From positions 737,484-801,483 of the forward strand of contig VXBM01000276.1 in NCBI GenBank assembly GCA_013400155.1: DNA of 64,000 nt. The letters are read 5' to 3'. Source of the stretch: Helopsaltes ochotensis. Lineage: Eukaryota > Chordata > Aves > Passeriformes > Locustellidae. Below, piece by piece: positions 1 through 12,934 of the stretch. The notes below the pieces were generated by a model, which saw only the letters and a program-made list of their open reading frames with translations, was not told the origin of the DNA and made no database searches. A program made the translations under genes and the position numbers. Numbering within the stretch: position 1 is the stretch's first letter; the number at the start of each line of letters is the position of its first letter.

Positions 1-866
1 CTGTGGGAAATTGTGGGGTTCAGTTGAGGGTTTTCTTCTCATATCTACAAATTGAATTATCCTTTAATTAAGAAGATTGGAAAATAGTCCTGAAGAGCAG
101 AAAATGAAGGGGTTTTTTTGTTGTTCAGCAAATACAGGTGGAGTGGTTTCCATCTGATGGAAATGGGAAAGATTTGGTGTTGTCTCCTTAAAACAACCTT
201 CTCTGCAAGCCTCATATCCACTTCTTCATTGAAAGGGAACTTTGCAAACTTTGTAAATACACTTTTCTGGTTTAGTTTAGGGCTCTGAAAAATGCGGAGT
301 TGGAAACATCAGAGTTTGTCTTTATCTCCAAGGCTACAGCCGCGGAGCTGGCGATGCTCGGAGGAATGTGTTTGAATTATTAGGCTGAACTCTGCATTTC
401 TGGGCCAGAGTGTTCCTGGTATTTGGAGGCCTCTGGGATAGAGGTAACCTTGCCAGCAGGTCATAAATTTGAGCCAGGCTTTTTTACCTTCGTCAGGAAA
501 TTCATGCTGGAGCTTTCCTTAAGCCAGGATTCGCGGTGATCTAATCCCAGCCCGCTGCCAAACCCGACCTGGGAGTTGTTTTCTGCCGTTTCGTTGCCGT
601 CTCTTTGTTTTGTCCGTTGCGTTCCAGATCGCTCGATTTCCCCCGCTCTGCTCTTTTCACCGGAGCTGCTCATCAGGAGTGGATGAATGCACACAATCAG
701 CCTGCAAAATCTCGCTGCTCGCTGTGGGCAACGGCCAGCACCAGGATGTGCTCTCCAGGGACAGCCATAATGAGCAGTTCGTTTTAGTTCTCTCCAGATG
801 AGTGCTAGAGGAAAACCTGTGATGGGATTTTAGAAGTTTTGGGAGACTTCGTACACAAGCAAGCAG

Positions 867-1502
867 AAATCTGCATTGCAGGTGTCACATCGAAATCAAA
901 TCAATGCATAAATAACAACAACAACTTGTATAATAATATATGTCAATATCTCCTATAGGAATAATCATAAAATACATCAGTATCTCCTATAATACTGATA
1001 TATGTATTATAATATTAATTATATGAATACACACACAAATCTGCATTGCAGGTGCCACATACAAGTCCAAAATAATATATACAATATATAACATAATGAT
1101 ATATGTAATAGTATATATATTACAATATATGCCATAATAATATATGTCATAATAATTTAATTGCATACAAACGCACACCCTGATCTGCATTGCGGGTGTC
1201 AAAGAAATTCAAAATAACATCATAATAATATTTGTTATATTAATATATGTAATGTAATAATAGTGTAATAATATATGTACACAAAGAAAAGTCTGAGTTG
1301 AGGTGACTCAAAGTAGTCCAAATTTATATATATATATTAATAGGTCCTGTAGTAATCTATATAATAGCAATATATCGATATCTATATATATATATACAGA
1401 AAACCAGATTTGCGCTGCTGGTGTCATAGTGTTCATAATTACATATTATTATAGTAATAATTACACCAGTAATAATAATATAACATCTCAGGTGTCGTAC
1501 AG
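867..1502. repeat. Degenerate AT-rich minisatellite with a conserved GC-richer core
   Basis: Long runs of TA/ATA-rich sequence are punctuated by related cores of about 24 bases, of the form ATCTGCATTGCAGGTGTCA. The cores lie at about 867-890, 1037-1060, 1181-1204, 1288-1312 (diverged), 1405-1429 (diverged) and 1482-1502 (3' half only). Several are preceded by a TACACA-like word. Spacing shortens from about 170 to 144, 107, 117 and 77 bases. This looks like an old tandem array whose AT spacers have expanded and contracted. Confidence 0.75.
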
Positions 1503-2858
1503 AATCTCCAAATAATTACTAAGGTAAAACCCCGCTGCATTCTCTGGGTTGTGGCTTAATGTGAATGTAAAAACTTTTATTTTAACTTAATTCTCAAGCT
1601 ATAACACAAGTAAACCCTTTATGCTATGGAAAAGCACAGCTGTGATGGACAGTTAAAATATTTTGGAGAGAATTTAGCAATGGAAATTTGTCCAATATGT
1701 TAATTATTGCATCTGTTAATGAAAGGTGAGGTACGTTTGTTGCAGGTTTGGTACGAGTGGAGATTCTGCTCCAGTACATGGCTACATCACTGGGAGATAA
1801 AATTCATATGAATTAAACCAGTTTTAAAGGAATTTCAGAGGAAGAGCAGCTTCCTCCTCCTTGGAAGAACATCTGCTCAACACTGGGATGCTGATGATGT
1901 GTAATTCCCAGCAGTGCTGTCAGTGTTGCTGGGTGGTGATTTTTGTGTAGCAAATCCAGCACAAGGATTATTTTCCCCCTTCCTTCTCTTTTTTTCCCTG
2001 CAAATTGAAGCAGGGAAAGATCTGTTCCTGCATCCTGTCCAGATTGCCACTGGATGTTTGCTTTAGATTAGAATATTCTATTGCTAGACATGTTAGATTA
2101 AATGGTTAAAAAATGATATTGTGGAGAAAGAAAAACTTTCAAAGTCCTTTCCAGCTTGGAAAATATGTCTAAAAATTCAGCACAGGGTCACCTGCCCTTT
2201 CCATTGCTGGTGCATACAGCCAGTCAGCCTAAATTCACTCATAATCCATCAGTGCTCCCCATTTTTGCATGATGTAGCTGCTAAAAATGATAAACAGCCC
2301 AACTTCTGCTCCTCCACTTGTGCTGCAAATCAGGGGAATGGAGATGCACCTCCAATTTTACACAGTGACATTTCCTAAATTGCCTTGTGTCCATGCACAC
2401 AAACTCCTTGCCTTCTTGAATATTCTCAGTGTAACAAGTGGGCATGGAAGAGCTGTTAAGCCTGGATTAACGCTGGTCTTGGGCTGCTCCAGGAGGGATT
2501 ACAAAGCATAATATTGGCATTAAGGCTGGGAGATGGGAGTGAGGCTTTCCAAAGTGCTTACGCAGCACAAAGAAACTCTGCTGGCGCCTTTCGGCTCGCG
2601 TGCGGCCCTGGGCTGCAAGGGACGACCCGGGGCTTTCTAGAGTTACATCACAATTATAATATTTGTAATCACAGAGATGCAATAGAAATAACCTCCTGGC
2701 AGAAGGGAAATATGTGGGTAATGAATGGGTGCAACCTGCCTGCTGCCGTCCTGGGTTTTCGTGCTGGCTCGCGCAGCCCTTCCCGCTCTGCAACATCTGG
2801 TTTTCATCTGCTGCAGGAAAGCCAAATAATTTCAATGAAACTGGGGGAAAACATAATG

Positions 2859-2862
<4 letters not shown>

Positions 2863-2916
<54 letters not shown>
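2863..2916. repeat. Poly(A) tract, 54 A
   Basis: An uninterrupted run of 54 A follows ...CATAATGCTTT and precedes GCCGATATTGATG. It is either a mononucleotide microsatellite or the tail of an old poly(A)-type insertion. No recognisable SINE or processed gene body could be seen upstream. The exact length is unreliable in any assembly. Confidence 0.9.
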
Positions 2917-2917
<1 letters not shown>

Positions 2918-3279
2918 CCGATATTGATGTTTGCCTGGTTTTCAGCTGGCGTTAATTAGATTTATCAGCAGGGTTTATCGACAGTGGACGCTCGCTTGGA
3001 TGCTCGAGTTCATGCATCATCCAACGGACAGCGCGATTAACGAGGGCCAAGTGCCACGTTTTTCCTTGGAAGAGCTTGAAATGATAAATAATGTGAGTTC
3101 AGATTACTCTGATTTTTGGTGCATCCCCCAGGTGACAAGTCAGCAGGGCACTGAGGCGCACAGGGGATTTTACTGACAGGAGCAGCACTCAGTGGGACTG
3201 GCCGTGGTTGCCCTGGGATTAAGGATATGGCAATACCTGCATCATGTTAGCCTACAACAAAAACACATTCCCTAAATTG

Positions 3280-3420
3280 TCAAATCATAGATATATTAAA
3301 AGAAAATAAATGTACAATAGGTGTACAAGATATAATAATAAAAATATTACATATAAAAATATAAAATAGGTATAACATATACATGAGATATAGAAATAGA
3401 AAATAAATTTGCATGATTTT
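3280..3420. repeat. AT-rich low-complexity stretch
   Basis: This is imperfect ATA/AAT-rich sequence with words such as ATATAATAATAAAAATATTACATAT. There is no strict period, and no gene signal is seen. Confidence 0.6.
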
Positions 3421-4100
3421 CTTTCTCTTTGTCCCTCTAAATCTGAATGAGGTTGTCATTGAGGTCCATTTTCAAGTTTAGACTATGGGTCAGCATCTGC
3501 TTAATCCCCATCCCATTAGAGCCCCCCTGGACTAAGTTTTTTAACTGCACTTTATTGATCACTGGGCTTTTAAAGACGTCCCTGAGCTCTCAGCAAATGG
3601 AGCATTTGTCCTGCTCCGTGCAGATTGACCCCGTTGGGCAGGGGGTACTTGAGGAATAGGCAGGCTTTTTGTTCCATCTAGGCTGCAAAACTCTTGTGGG
3701 TTGTTAGATCGCCTCCCCTCAGTGAGATTTTGGCGCTGGGAAAGCTTCATTAAGTTAGAATTATGAGTAAGCAAAATATTTCTGGTTTTCCATGTTAATG
3801 GTATCTGTTCGGCAAGAGAAATGGAGCTGGGAGAAGCTTTTCTAATAAGTAGGACGTCTCACCTCCTGGCTTAAGGCATGAGGATCTGTGAGAGCAAGCA
3901 CTGAAGGAGCCATAAGCCTGTATTTTGATTTAATGGTTGTAATTTTTAAATTGCTTTATGGTTATCGTGTCATAAGATCTTAACCACTAATTTTTCTAAA
4001 GAGTTTAATTAAATTTCAAGCTTCCAACTGGAAAGTCAAAATAGAAAATAGGTTTGAGCTTACTATAAGTTTCTTGCTTTGAGAAAAGTCACTGCATTTA

Positions 4101-4138
4101 ATAGAGCCATGGAATAGGCAGGGTTGGAAGGACTTTGA
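4101..4138 (-). mobile_element. Possible CR1 3'-tail fragment
   Basis: The words GCCATGGAATAGGCAGGGTTGGAAGG resemble the reverse complement of an avian CR1 3' end (tail, then the TTCCAACC region). Only about 35 bases are recognisable, so the call is weak. Confidence 0.35.
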
Positions 4139-7100
4139 TTTATTTGACTGAATTCAAACCACAGTTAATTCAACTTCACAGTTGAATTTGAGCTGAGTGC
4201 CAGATCCACACTTCAGTTTCTTATGAGCCAGATTTCTCTGGACAAGGATGCAGTTGGAGCAGAGTACCTGCAATTGCTCAGAGTATTTTCAGGAAAAATC
4301 ATGGTATTTTATTTTTTTTTCTCCCATCCCATTCCTTGCCATGGAATCAACTCAGTTTAATTTTGTGTGTCTTGCCGGGGGCTGGTGCCAGAGATGGGGT
4401 TAAGGGGATGCAGGAGGGGCACCGTTCAGGGAGTCAGGACTTAAATGTGTGGATAATTCAACCTGGATATTTCCCTCCCTCTTTCTACTTCTCACGTGGG
4501 TTATCTTTGATGCATTTGTTTTGTGAAGTGGCAGTGGAAAGACTGCGAATGCAGTAGCGACCCCCAAACCATGTATTTGTAGGTTGGATCAGGGTCTGGA
4601 TACAGTTGGGAATAGTGTCCCCCGTGTATTTGTGCCAAATGTCCCAGGCCACAACAGGTACAGGTGGGAATCTCTGAAGGTGATGTTGATTCTCAGCATC
4701 ACTTATCATCAAACTTCGATTTTAGAGCTCCTTAGCACCAATTCTCTCCTTTTTCCCCCCCCTTTTTTTTTTCTTTTGTCCAGCCCCTGATACCGTGGGA
4801 TTGTTTTTCCATGCCTGGTTTCAATCCCACCTGGGCTTTAATTATCATAGTGACTTCAGCATGGGCAGCTGGTGAATTATCAGGAGCTCCCCTATCCTGG
4901 ATGCCATCCAAGGGGGGAGATGGGGAAGAAAGAGCAGGAAAAAAGAGAGATGGCCAGGGAAAGCCCTCGCTATCAGATGCCGGAGACTGGGGTGAGCGAA
5001 GCCTTCCTGCTGAAATCCAGCCAGCACGAGGTAGGACAATCGTGCTGCTGTTCTCCTTGGGAGTTATAAACAAGAGGATGAGGCTCAGCAAGAGAAAGAA
5101 AGGTTTCTTTCTGTGGTTTTCCTTTCTGTCAGTGTTTTAGTTTCCTTTTCCACCCTCCTCCTGAACTGCAGGCAGATCTATTTAGAGAAGAAATGCTGTT
5201 TTCACACGTGTTTAATTTTTTACTGTAGTATTTTACTTGCTGATTAAGGTCAATAAAGAAATACATTAAATATTCTCTTGAAAGATGCAAACAAATCCCT
5301 CCTTAGTTAGCACTGATAGTGTTTTTGTTGGCGTTTATAAAGCTGCTTTGAGTGAGCCAGCGGGAGCAGCATCCCCATCTTCCCCAGCCGGGATAAACAG
5401 ATGCAATCCAGTGATTCCTGCTACATCCCACATGCATTTTTTAATGCAAAAAGGAAAGAAAGAATAATAAAGAAGTTTGAAATAATAATAAATATAAATC
5501 ATCCCAATGCAACAAGAGTGGTTGTTGAGCTCCTTGCTTTATTCCCACTTTCAGGATGATGTGTGCATTGATATTTAAGGGAGGGGTCTTTCAGCTCTAC
5601 ACCCATAAAATCTTTCTAGAGAATATTGATCAAGATTTAATCCCTCTAGGAGATATTTGTGGAGATGTTTTGATCACTCGAGTGATCGTGACCTTGTTGT
5701 TTTCATCATCTTGAGAATTGGGTGGTGTATGATGGGGTTGTCACCTCTCAGCAGTGACTTTAGAGGTGTGGAATAAAGGTTTTGGAAGTGGATAATAGGT
5801 GCTGGAAAACGCGAGATCTGGATCTAAGTCTCCCTCCAGCCTGTTTTTCATTGGCAGGTCTGGTTTCTCCTCATGCACGTGACTGAGCTTGACTAAGATC
5901 CTGTAAACCCTCACCTCCGTTGTTCTGCCATATGAAGGGACATTTAGGACATCAAAACAATGGGTTTGGACGTGTTCTTTTGTTTTTTATTGAGAACACA
6001 AAATTTTGTCGTGGATCAGGCATTGTGCTCCAAGACATTCACCCTCTGGAGCTGCTCTGTCTTGCAAGGGTGATACTTGTCCTGGGTGGGAGCTGGGCTT
6101 GTGCCTCTGGGCATTGTTCTGCCCTTGGCCCTGCAGGGAGGGATGCTCCAGTATTCCAGCCTCGCTCCTGGAGCAAGTGCCAGAGTGCCAACAGCTCCTT
6201 TCTTGCAAATAAATGCTGGTTCTCCGTTCATTTTTACAAACCAAGTGTAATTAGTAACAGCCCACTCTTCATTGTGCTGTGCTGCTGCATGTTAGGTCAC
6301 CACTCGCTTCCAAATAATAGATGGAAATGTGGTTTTATTTGGGTTATAAATTATGTATTGCTGCCCAGCACACGGAGTGCTTGTTTTTCCTCTGCCTTTT
6401 CACATCCCTGGGCTCCTCTGGTTGAGGATCCTTTTCTTCCATTAAGTTCAACCAATGGATCTCTTGCTAAATTGAGAAAAAATACTCTGAATTTGTACTT
6501 GAGCTTTGCAGTTTTTCTCAGCCTGGCAGAAGCCATGTACTCAAATCCTGGCTGGGTTTTCCAGCTATTCCAGTCAGGCTGGTTAAAGATACTCTTATAT
6601 CTGTCTACAAAATTTCCCTCTTCTTTCTGCGTTCTGTCACAGCTACTTTGATACCAACATCAGGTTGTGATTTTAGTTTATTCGCTATGTATTTAATTAC
6701 AGAAGGTTTACTAAAAGGCTTAAACACACTTTAGTGATTCTTCAAAGGCTGAAGGAAGAAATGCTGATCTGAATTTTACTGTTGTAGAGGCTGCAAATTT
6801 CTACAAGGGGAGTAGTAAATGTTTTGTTTAGTGATGGAGAGAGACCGAGTATAATCAGAGTAGGGAACAATCAGGGAGGGTTTGTCAGGCTGTGTGGTGG
6901 CAGGGAAGCAGAAAAGGTGTTAAAAGAAATGAGAGTTACAATACCTGTGTACTGGAAACCAGCGCTTCAGGAAATCAGAGGAGAGGGAAGCTAATGAGCG
7001 TGTGCTCTAATGAAGCCTTGCATATTAATATGAAATTAATTGGATAACGAAGTCTGGTTTGCCGTTTGCTCCGGCAAGCAATGCCCCTGTGGATTTCCCA

Positions 7101-9505
7101 AGTGTATCTGCTATGTTTCTCCTGCTGGCAGCTGTAGTGGGAAACACTCGTGCACAGTTCCCAACACAGCAGGTCACCAGCTCTTCATCCAATCCACCTT
7201 TCTTTGGAATTGTTGGACTTCTGATGCATTATTGCACATACACATTATCTTGTGTTCTTCTGGAGGGCAGGAAGGTTTGAAAAGCTGGCTGAATATTTGC
7301 CTTCCCCAAAATATTATGCACAAAGACTAAGGAGATGGCAAAATGAAATGCTATTAAATGTCTTTAGAGACTTAATTTGTTCTAAGATGTTCTCAGTGAC
7401 CCAGCATCTTCTTCCCGCTTCCCTTCCCTGCCTTCCTCACATCTGGAAAGATCCCAGCAGCTGGTGGGGGGAGATCCCAGATGGAGCTTCAGTGGCACTT
7501 GGAAGCTGCTGTAAAAATGTGCACTGTGTCCCTTCCTCTGGTTTGCTCCATTTTGGGTGAAATCAATGCCGAGTGGGTGGTTTGGGCTTTGCTCCTGTAA
7601 GTCTTGCAGTGAGATTGGATGTGTGGGACTGCTGTAAAAAATTAGACTTGCAAGTAGTGTTAAAAATCCTGCCCCTCTGTGGAATATGCAACCTCAAACT
7701 ACATTTATTAATACATACATGAAAACATGGAATTGAAGGAAGGTGCCTTGAGTCCCCACTTCAGGATCTCTCCTGTTTGGCCAAGGTGGATGATGAAGAG
7801 CTACTGCTAATCTTGGTGCAGAGAGAAGGAGCAGCGAGGCCTCTGCATCCTTGGCATGCTGGCAGCACAACTGCCCTGGCACGCCAGGTTTGACTGGGCT
7901 CGGTTTGACTCCAAAAAGGAAAAGGAAAACATGCTCCCAACATCCACCCCAACCACTTGGCATTTTGCAGAGCCAGGCTAGGAAGAGGTGGACAGCAGAG
8001 AAAATATCCGTGTTGGTTTTGAAACGTTTTCTGCAATGTGGAAAGTTGGAGTATAAAATCTCACCATGTTTGCCTTAATTTCATTAATTCAGGGCTTTCC
8101 TTTTTTTGGTTGGATTTTCTTGTCCTTTAAAGCCCAAAACGCTGTTCTCAGAAATACCGGCCTTGGCAGGGTTGAGGAACATTGCGCAAAGCTAAATAGG
8201 TGGTTTTGGCAGGATAACCTTGGAAGTGAAAGCTGCTTCCCTGCCCGGAGACCTCTCCTATGACAAGCAGGATTGCAGCGCCGTGCCCGTCTCGTGCCGC
8301 AGGGCAGCGCCTGCTCCGCGCTCGCCTCGCAGCTGTTCCTGCTCTGCAGGGAATGGATGCAGCGGTGTCACATTTACCCCCAACCTCGTTCAGTTCATAG
8401 GAAACCACTCCACGATGGCCTCAAGGAAGCCCCCAGTTAATTCCTCTGGGAAGGTGACAGGCGGTACCTGTTGAATTGTCCTCTTTTGCTTTACCTAATG
8501 GCTGAAAACAGGCAGCCTCTTCTAACACAAATATCTGAAAGGAACACGTTGATTTTTGAGACTTCTCTTTTGCTCCCTAAAAAAACCCCAGTGCCAGCTA
8601 TTGTTTTTCCTGATGCTTATCAAATATTCTGCTCCCTGATAAGACAATTATTTTTCAATGCTTCCTGTCAATCCAATGAGATAATATTATTTTCAGTGCT
8701 ACACCTCAGTCTGAGTCCTGCAGGTGTTGTGGTCCATCCCAACACTTACTAGTAAGTATTTTTAAGCTCTTACTTCACTATTCGAACTGTGGAAATAAGG
8801 GAGAAGGTGTTTTTATGGATTAGTCAGACATCCGAAGCTCCTATGGCTACTGAAACATTACAGAAGCTGGAAAATGAGCCCGGCAGCGCCGCCGTGGTGG
8901 AAGCCACTCACCCAAGCTGTGTATGACGCAGAAATTTTATGCTGCTGCTCAATGGCGCTTGAAATTTTGGAATTGCATCAAGAAGAGTTGTAGATTATTT
9001 ATATAATCCCACAGAAAAGCAAGGAGGGGCTGGAGATACGTGGATTCACGTTTAACCTTCTTCCTCAGGAGATTTTTTTACGTGGCGAAAAACAATTGTG
9101 GTTTTTATTGTGTTGATTTAATGACAAATCTCTGATTTGGTTGGTTTTTGTTTGTTGGAGGGGAGGGCGTGGATGATTTTTTGTCCGTAAGAAGCAGAAA
9201 GTGGCTGAGGTCTGAGAGGAAGGACAGCAGGGGCGGGAGCCAAGCTGAGGCTCGGGTTACACTGGTATGTTTTGGTTGCTGCCTAACGTGTTTTTGTTTT
9301 TCTTCATTACACATATTTCTCTTGGGAAAAGCAGGAAAAACTGTGTGTCAAATATACATCAGGGCTCTGTGTCTCTGCTAAGAGGTTCCAGATGGGGAGC
9401 GTTATGATAGGGACACTTTCTCCTGCCTTTCACTTTGTTGGTGACAAACTGCAGGAAAACTTATATCAAGCCCAGAGTGTGCACTGAATGCTGCTGCCTT
9501 TTTTT

Positions 9506-9547
9506 NNNNNNNNNNNNNNNNNNNNNNNNNNNNNNNNNNNNNNNNNN
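9506..9547. other. Assembly gap (42 N)
   Basis: There are 42 consecutive undetermined bases, entered from a T run (CTTTTTTT) and left into ATTTTTTGG. A T-rich low-complexity tract is the likely cause. Its true length is unknown. Confidence 0.98.
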
Positions 9548-9816
9548 ATTTTTTGGACTACCCAAGTATGCAATAGGAAGTTGAAACTTCATTTCCAAAC
9601 ATTTATGGCCCCATGTCGAATCATTATATTCAAAAAAAAGGGGTAAAAATCTAGAGTTTTGAAGGGACTTGGAGAGGCTCCCTCCAGGGGCTGGAGGGTG
9701 TCCAAGGCTTGTCCACCAGACCACATCCCTCTCCCTAAATTTGAGGCTGATGCCTGGGAAGGAGAGAATGGAAGCTGGTGAAGATGCCTCTGCAGGAGAT
9801 GAGTCTCTGTGCTGGG

Positions 9817-10155
9817 CAGGGGTGTTGCCCTGATTCTTGCAGCCTTTCTGATGTTGTTCACAGTTTCATGATGTTTTCATAGTTCTTAGCTCTTTCTCAC
9901 ACAAATGTTATCGGTAGATAAGGATGTTTTGAAGAAGTGGAGATGTTGACATATTTCCTTGGGGGAAGGAGCAGTTAATGGACTGTTGGTTTGGCCAGTG
10001 TGGTTGGAGGGGTGTCAACATTCTCCTCCAGTCGATGGTCGGGATGAAAAAACTATATAATGGAGTCAGAATAAAGGACACCCTCTTTTTTCTTGTTCGA
10101 TGACCCTCAGCGACGTGTCCGTGGGTTATTTCAGTGCACAACAGTGACACAGGGG
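9817..10155 (+). mobile_element. Solo LTR of an endogenous retrovirus with 6-bp target-site duplication
   Basis: The LTR spans 9823-10149 (327 bp). It starts TGTTGCCCTGA and ends GTGACA, so it has the canonical TG...CA ends. Identical 6-bp repeats CAGGGG flank it at 9817-9822 and 10150-10155. Inside are a TATA-like box (CTATATAATGG, near 10050) and a polyadenylation signal AATAAA about 20 bases later. That order gives the + strand as sense. No gag, pol or env remnant is adjacent, as expected after LTR-LTR recombination. A six-base duplication is usual for alpha/beta-retrovirus-like (ERVK-type) elements. A second, diverged relative lies at about 35650-36001 on the other strand. Family name not assigned. 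Confidence 0.82.
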
Positions 10156-10850
10156 CTGTGGTTCCACCTGGGGTTGTCACTGTGTCTTCTTCATGACGAC
10201 CTCCCAGGATTCTGATGGATTGTTTCCAGACCTGCCCTCAGGCTGAGGGTCCGCAGCTGCTTCACCTGAAGGGAGTGGTGTGGCAGTGGGAGCCGCAGCC
10301 GGGCTCGGGCGATGGCAACCTGTCATCCCCAGCTCCTAAAATCAGCGAGTCACAGCTTCAGCAAGGCTCTGAGCGCTACGAGAGCTGTCAGCAGGTGACA
10401 ACGGCGACGAGAGCGCGGCAAAATGTCCTACAGTGTTCTCGGGATGCAGTTTCCTGTGTGGATGTTTTTGCATAGTGGAATTATGTCTTCCAAAGTTGCA
10501 CTTGGTTTGTGTGTTGTGTCATTTGAAACATCAGTGTTTCCAAGACAACGGGCCAAAAAGACCCAAACCATGTTCCTTTGGGAAGGATGTGAAGCCACAG
10601 GTGAAGGGGGATTTTTTACAGCTGGATGGAATGCTCCATGCACTAAAAACCAGGAGAGGCTTTGGAGACAGGAATTTACCCCATCTTCTGCAGAACACTG
10701 AAATATGTGGATGGTTGACCATTTGAAAATAGAAAAGTCATATCTGCCTTATCAGGGGCTTCAGGGCAGATGAGACATGAGTGATCAAGAGCCTCAGCCT
10801 TGAGAAGAAAAAGGCAAATGTGTTGCTGAGAATGTTGTTACCTGTTTATC

Positions 10851-11471
10851 ATCATGGAATTACAGCATAGTTTGGGTTGGAAGGACCTTAAAGCCCATCT
10901 TGTTCCAACCCCTGCCATGGCCAGGGACACCTTCCTCTAGACCAGGGTGCTCCAAGCCCCATTCAACCTGGCCTGGAACAATTCCAAGGATCCAGGGGCA
11001 GCCACTGCTGCTCTGGGCACCCTGTGCCAGGGCCTCACCACCCTCACAGCCAGGAATTTCCTCCCAATATACCATCTAACCCCGCTCTCTGGCAGTGGGA
11101 AACTGTTCCCCCTGTGTCCTGTCCCTCCATCCCTTGTCCCCAGTCCCTCTCCAGCTCTCCTGGGGTCCCTTCAGGCCCTGCCAGGGGCTCTGAGCTCTCC
11201 CTGGAGCCTTCTCCTCTCCAGGTGAGCACCCCCAGCTCTCCCAGCCCGGCTCCAGAGCAGAGGGGCTCCAGCCCTCAGAGCAGCTCTGTGGCCTCCCCTG
11301 GGCTCTCTCCAGCAGCTCCACGTCCTCCCTGTGCTGGGTACCCAGGGCTGGGGCAGCTCTGCAGGTGGGGTCTCACCTGAGTGGGGCAGAGGGACAGAAT
11401 CCTCCCCTGCCCTGCTGCCCACACTGAGTTCAGCCCAGGCCGTGGGGGTTTTGGGGCTCCCAGGGCAGGTC
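10851..11471 (-). mobile_element. CR1 LINE 3' fragment (about 0.6 kb)
   Basis: Read on + it begins with the element's 3' tail (ATCATGGAATTACAGC... GGGTTGGAAGGACC). It runs back through CCTGCCATGGCCAGGGACACC, CAGCCACTGCTGCTCTGGGC and the AGCTCTCCAGGTGAGCACC block to CTCACCTGAGTGGGGCAGAGG. This is the untranslated 3' region and the extreme end of the reverse-transcriptase ORF of an avian CR1, 5'-truncated as usual. Open frames across it are by-products of its GC-rich composition. Confidence 0.9.
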
Positions 11472-12934
11472 TATTCTCCTCCACCAACATCCCGAAGTTC
11501 CCCCAGGGCTGCTCTCACTCTGTTATTTGCAGTATTACGTTATTTAAAGTAAAGGAAGCCAGCAGTGCTCCTGGCATTGTGTGAGGCTGTTTCTGGCAAT
11601 GGCAGACAAGTTTTATTTGCAGCAGCTGCAGTTTGTGCTGCATCACTGCACTTCATCCAGTTCTGCATAAGGGGATTATGAAAGGTGAGAAGGAAATTGT
11701 GATACGGCTTGATGTTGCAATGCATAATATAACCTGTTATTTAGGTTATACCCTCCTCAGCCATCACTTGAATTATATACATTAATGGGTTTTCATCTCA
11801 TCATTCTATCAGTGCTGCTTTGTTCCCACTGCAGTGCTTATTTACGGTACTGGTATTGCTGACTGGGGGAGTGTAAAACCTCCTCCTTTAGCTATGACTT
11901 GTTTCCAGCTGGTCATTTTATTGCTGTTGCTGTTTTATTGTGATTATTTTGTGTCTTTATCCTGTGAAAAAAATCATTTGAAGCACCAATAAAGAGATTT
12001 TGCTCAGTCCTGGCACCTGTTGGACACTTGCTGCCTGCATTTGATGGAGTAAAGTTTGTTCTTTGGCTGCAGACTGTGAATGTTGGGAGTTGGAGACACA
12101 CTGTAATAACACCAAGTTTCCCAGCTTCATTTTGGGATGCTTCTTTAAATCCAAAGCTCAGCCTAGGATGAAGATTTTCTCCACCCAAATATTTGCTGGC
12201 CAGTGTGTGCGAGTTTGCTGGAAAACATGAGCCTTTGGCTGTTCTTCCCAGGGCTGTCCACCCTGCTCACAAAAACATGAATGTCTAAGCAGAGGAGCAG
12301 GAATGTCTGCCAGACCATCGGGATTTGGCAGCCTCTGCCTCCAGGATCTCTCGTACGGGCGTTTGCTGGTGTCTACCAGCTCAGCCGGGGGTTTTTTTTC
12401 CCATTATGGCACTTGTGTAGGAAAACTGTCCCTGTTCGGGAAGAGGACTTAGGTCAGAGGCTTTGGTTGGGTTTTGAGGTTTTGTTTTCTTGCATTGTGA
12501 TTTCGTGGCAGTTCCTTTTTGTCCAGAGCATCACTTGAAAGGAAGAGGCTGCAGTGGTCTGATCCTGTGCTTAAATATGGGAAAAGGAGGAATATTCTGC
12601 CAACACTCAAGTGTGGCATTAAATCCTATTTCTTACGTAGCTGATAGAGCCTCTGCATCATATCTCCCAAACAAGGGTGTGTTGTAGTGATGCTTATAGG
12701 GTTCATCTCGGTATTTTACCCCATAATGGTGCTCTGGATATTTCCACTACATTGAGACTTCAATGACTAAATTGACTCTTAAACCTTCTCTGATCACTGC
12801 TCTCCAATTAAAAGTCCTTCTCATCCGTATTTGTGTTGGAGTGTGAGCTCAATGTGCACAAAGACACGTGGTCATAACTGAGCTTGTATTTTAAGACAAA
12901 TTGGTACCAAAAATTTGTTGTTTAATTTCTCCAG

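Noticed and set aside
5672..5687. 16-bp perfect palindrome GATCACTCGAGTGATC
   Set aside because: About one such palindrome is expected by chance in 64 kb; no supporting context.
5920..6651. Longest open frame in the window (243 codons, + strand)
   Set aside because: No recognisable domain, no clear splice-site pairing or conserved motif, and low-complexity hydrophobic character. An open frame of this length is within chance for six frames of 64 kb.
9320..9381. GKAGKT-like peptide as a possible P-loop exon
   Set aside because: It lacks the GES-GSGKT context of a myosin P-loop, is not followed by myosin sequence, and has no matching splice sites.
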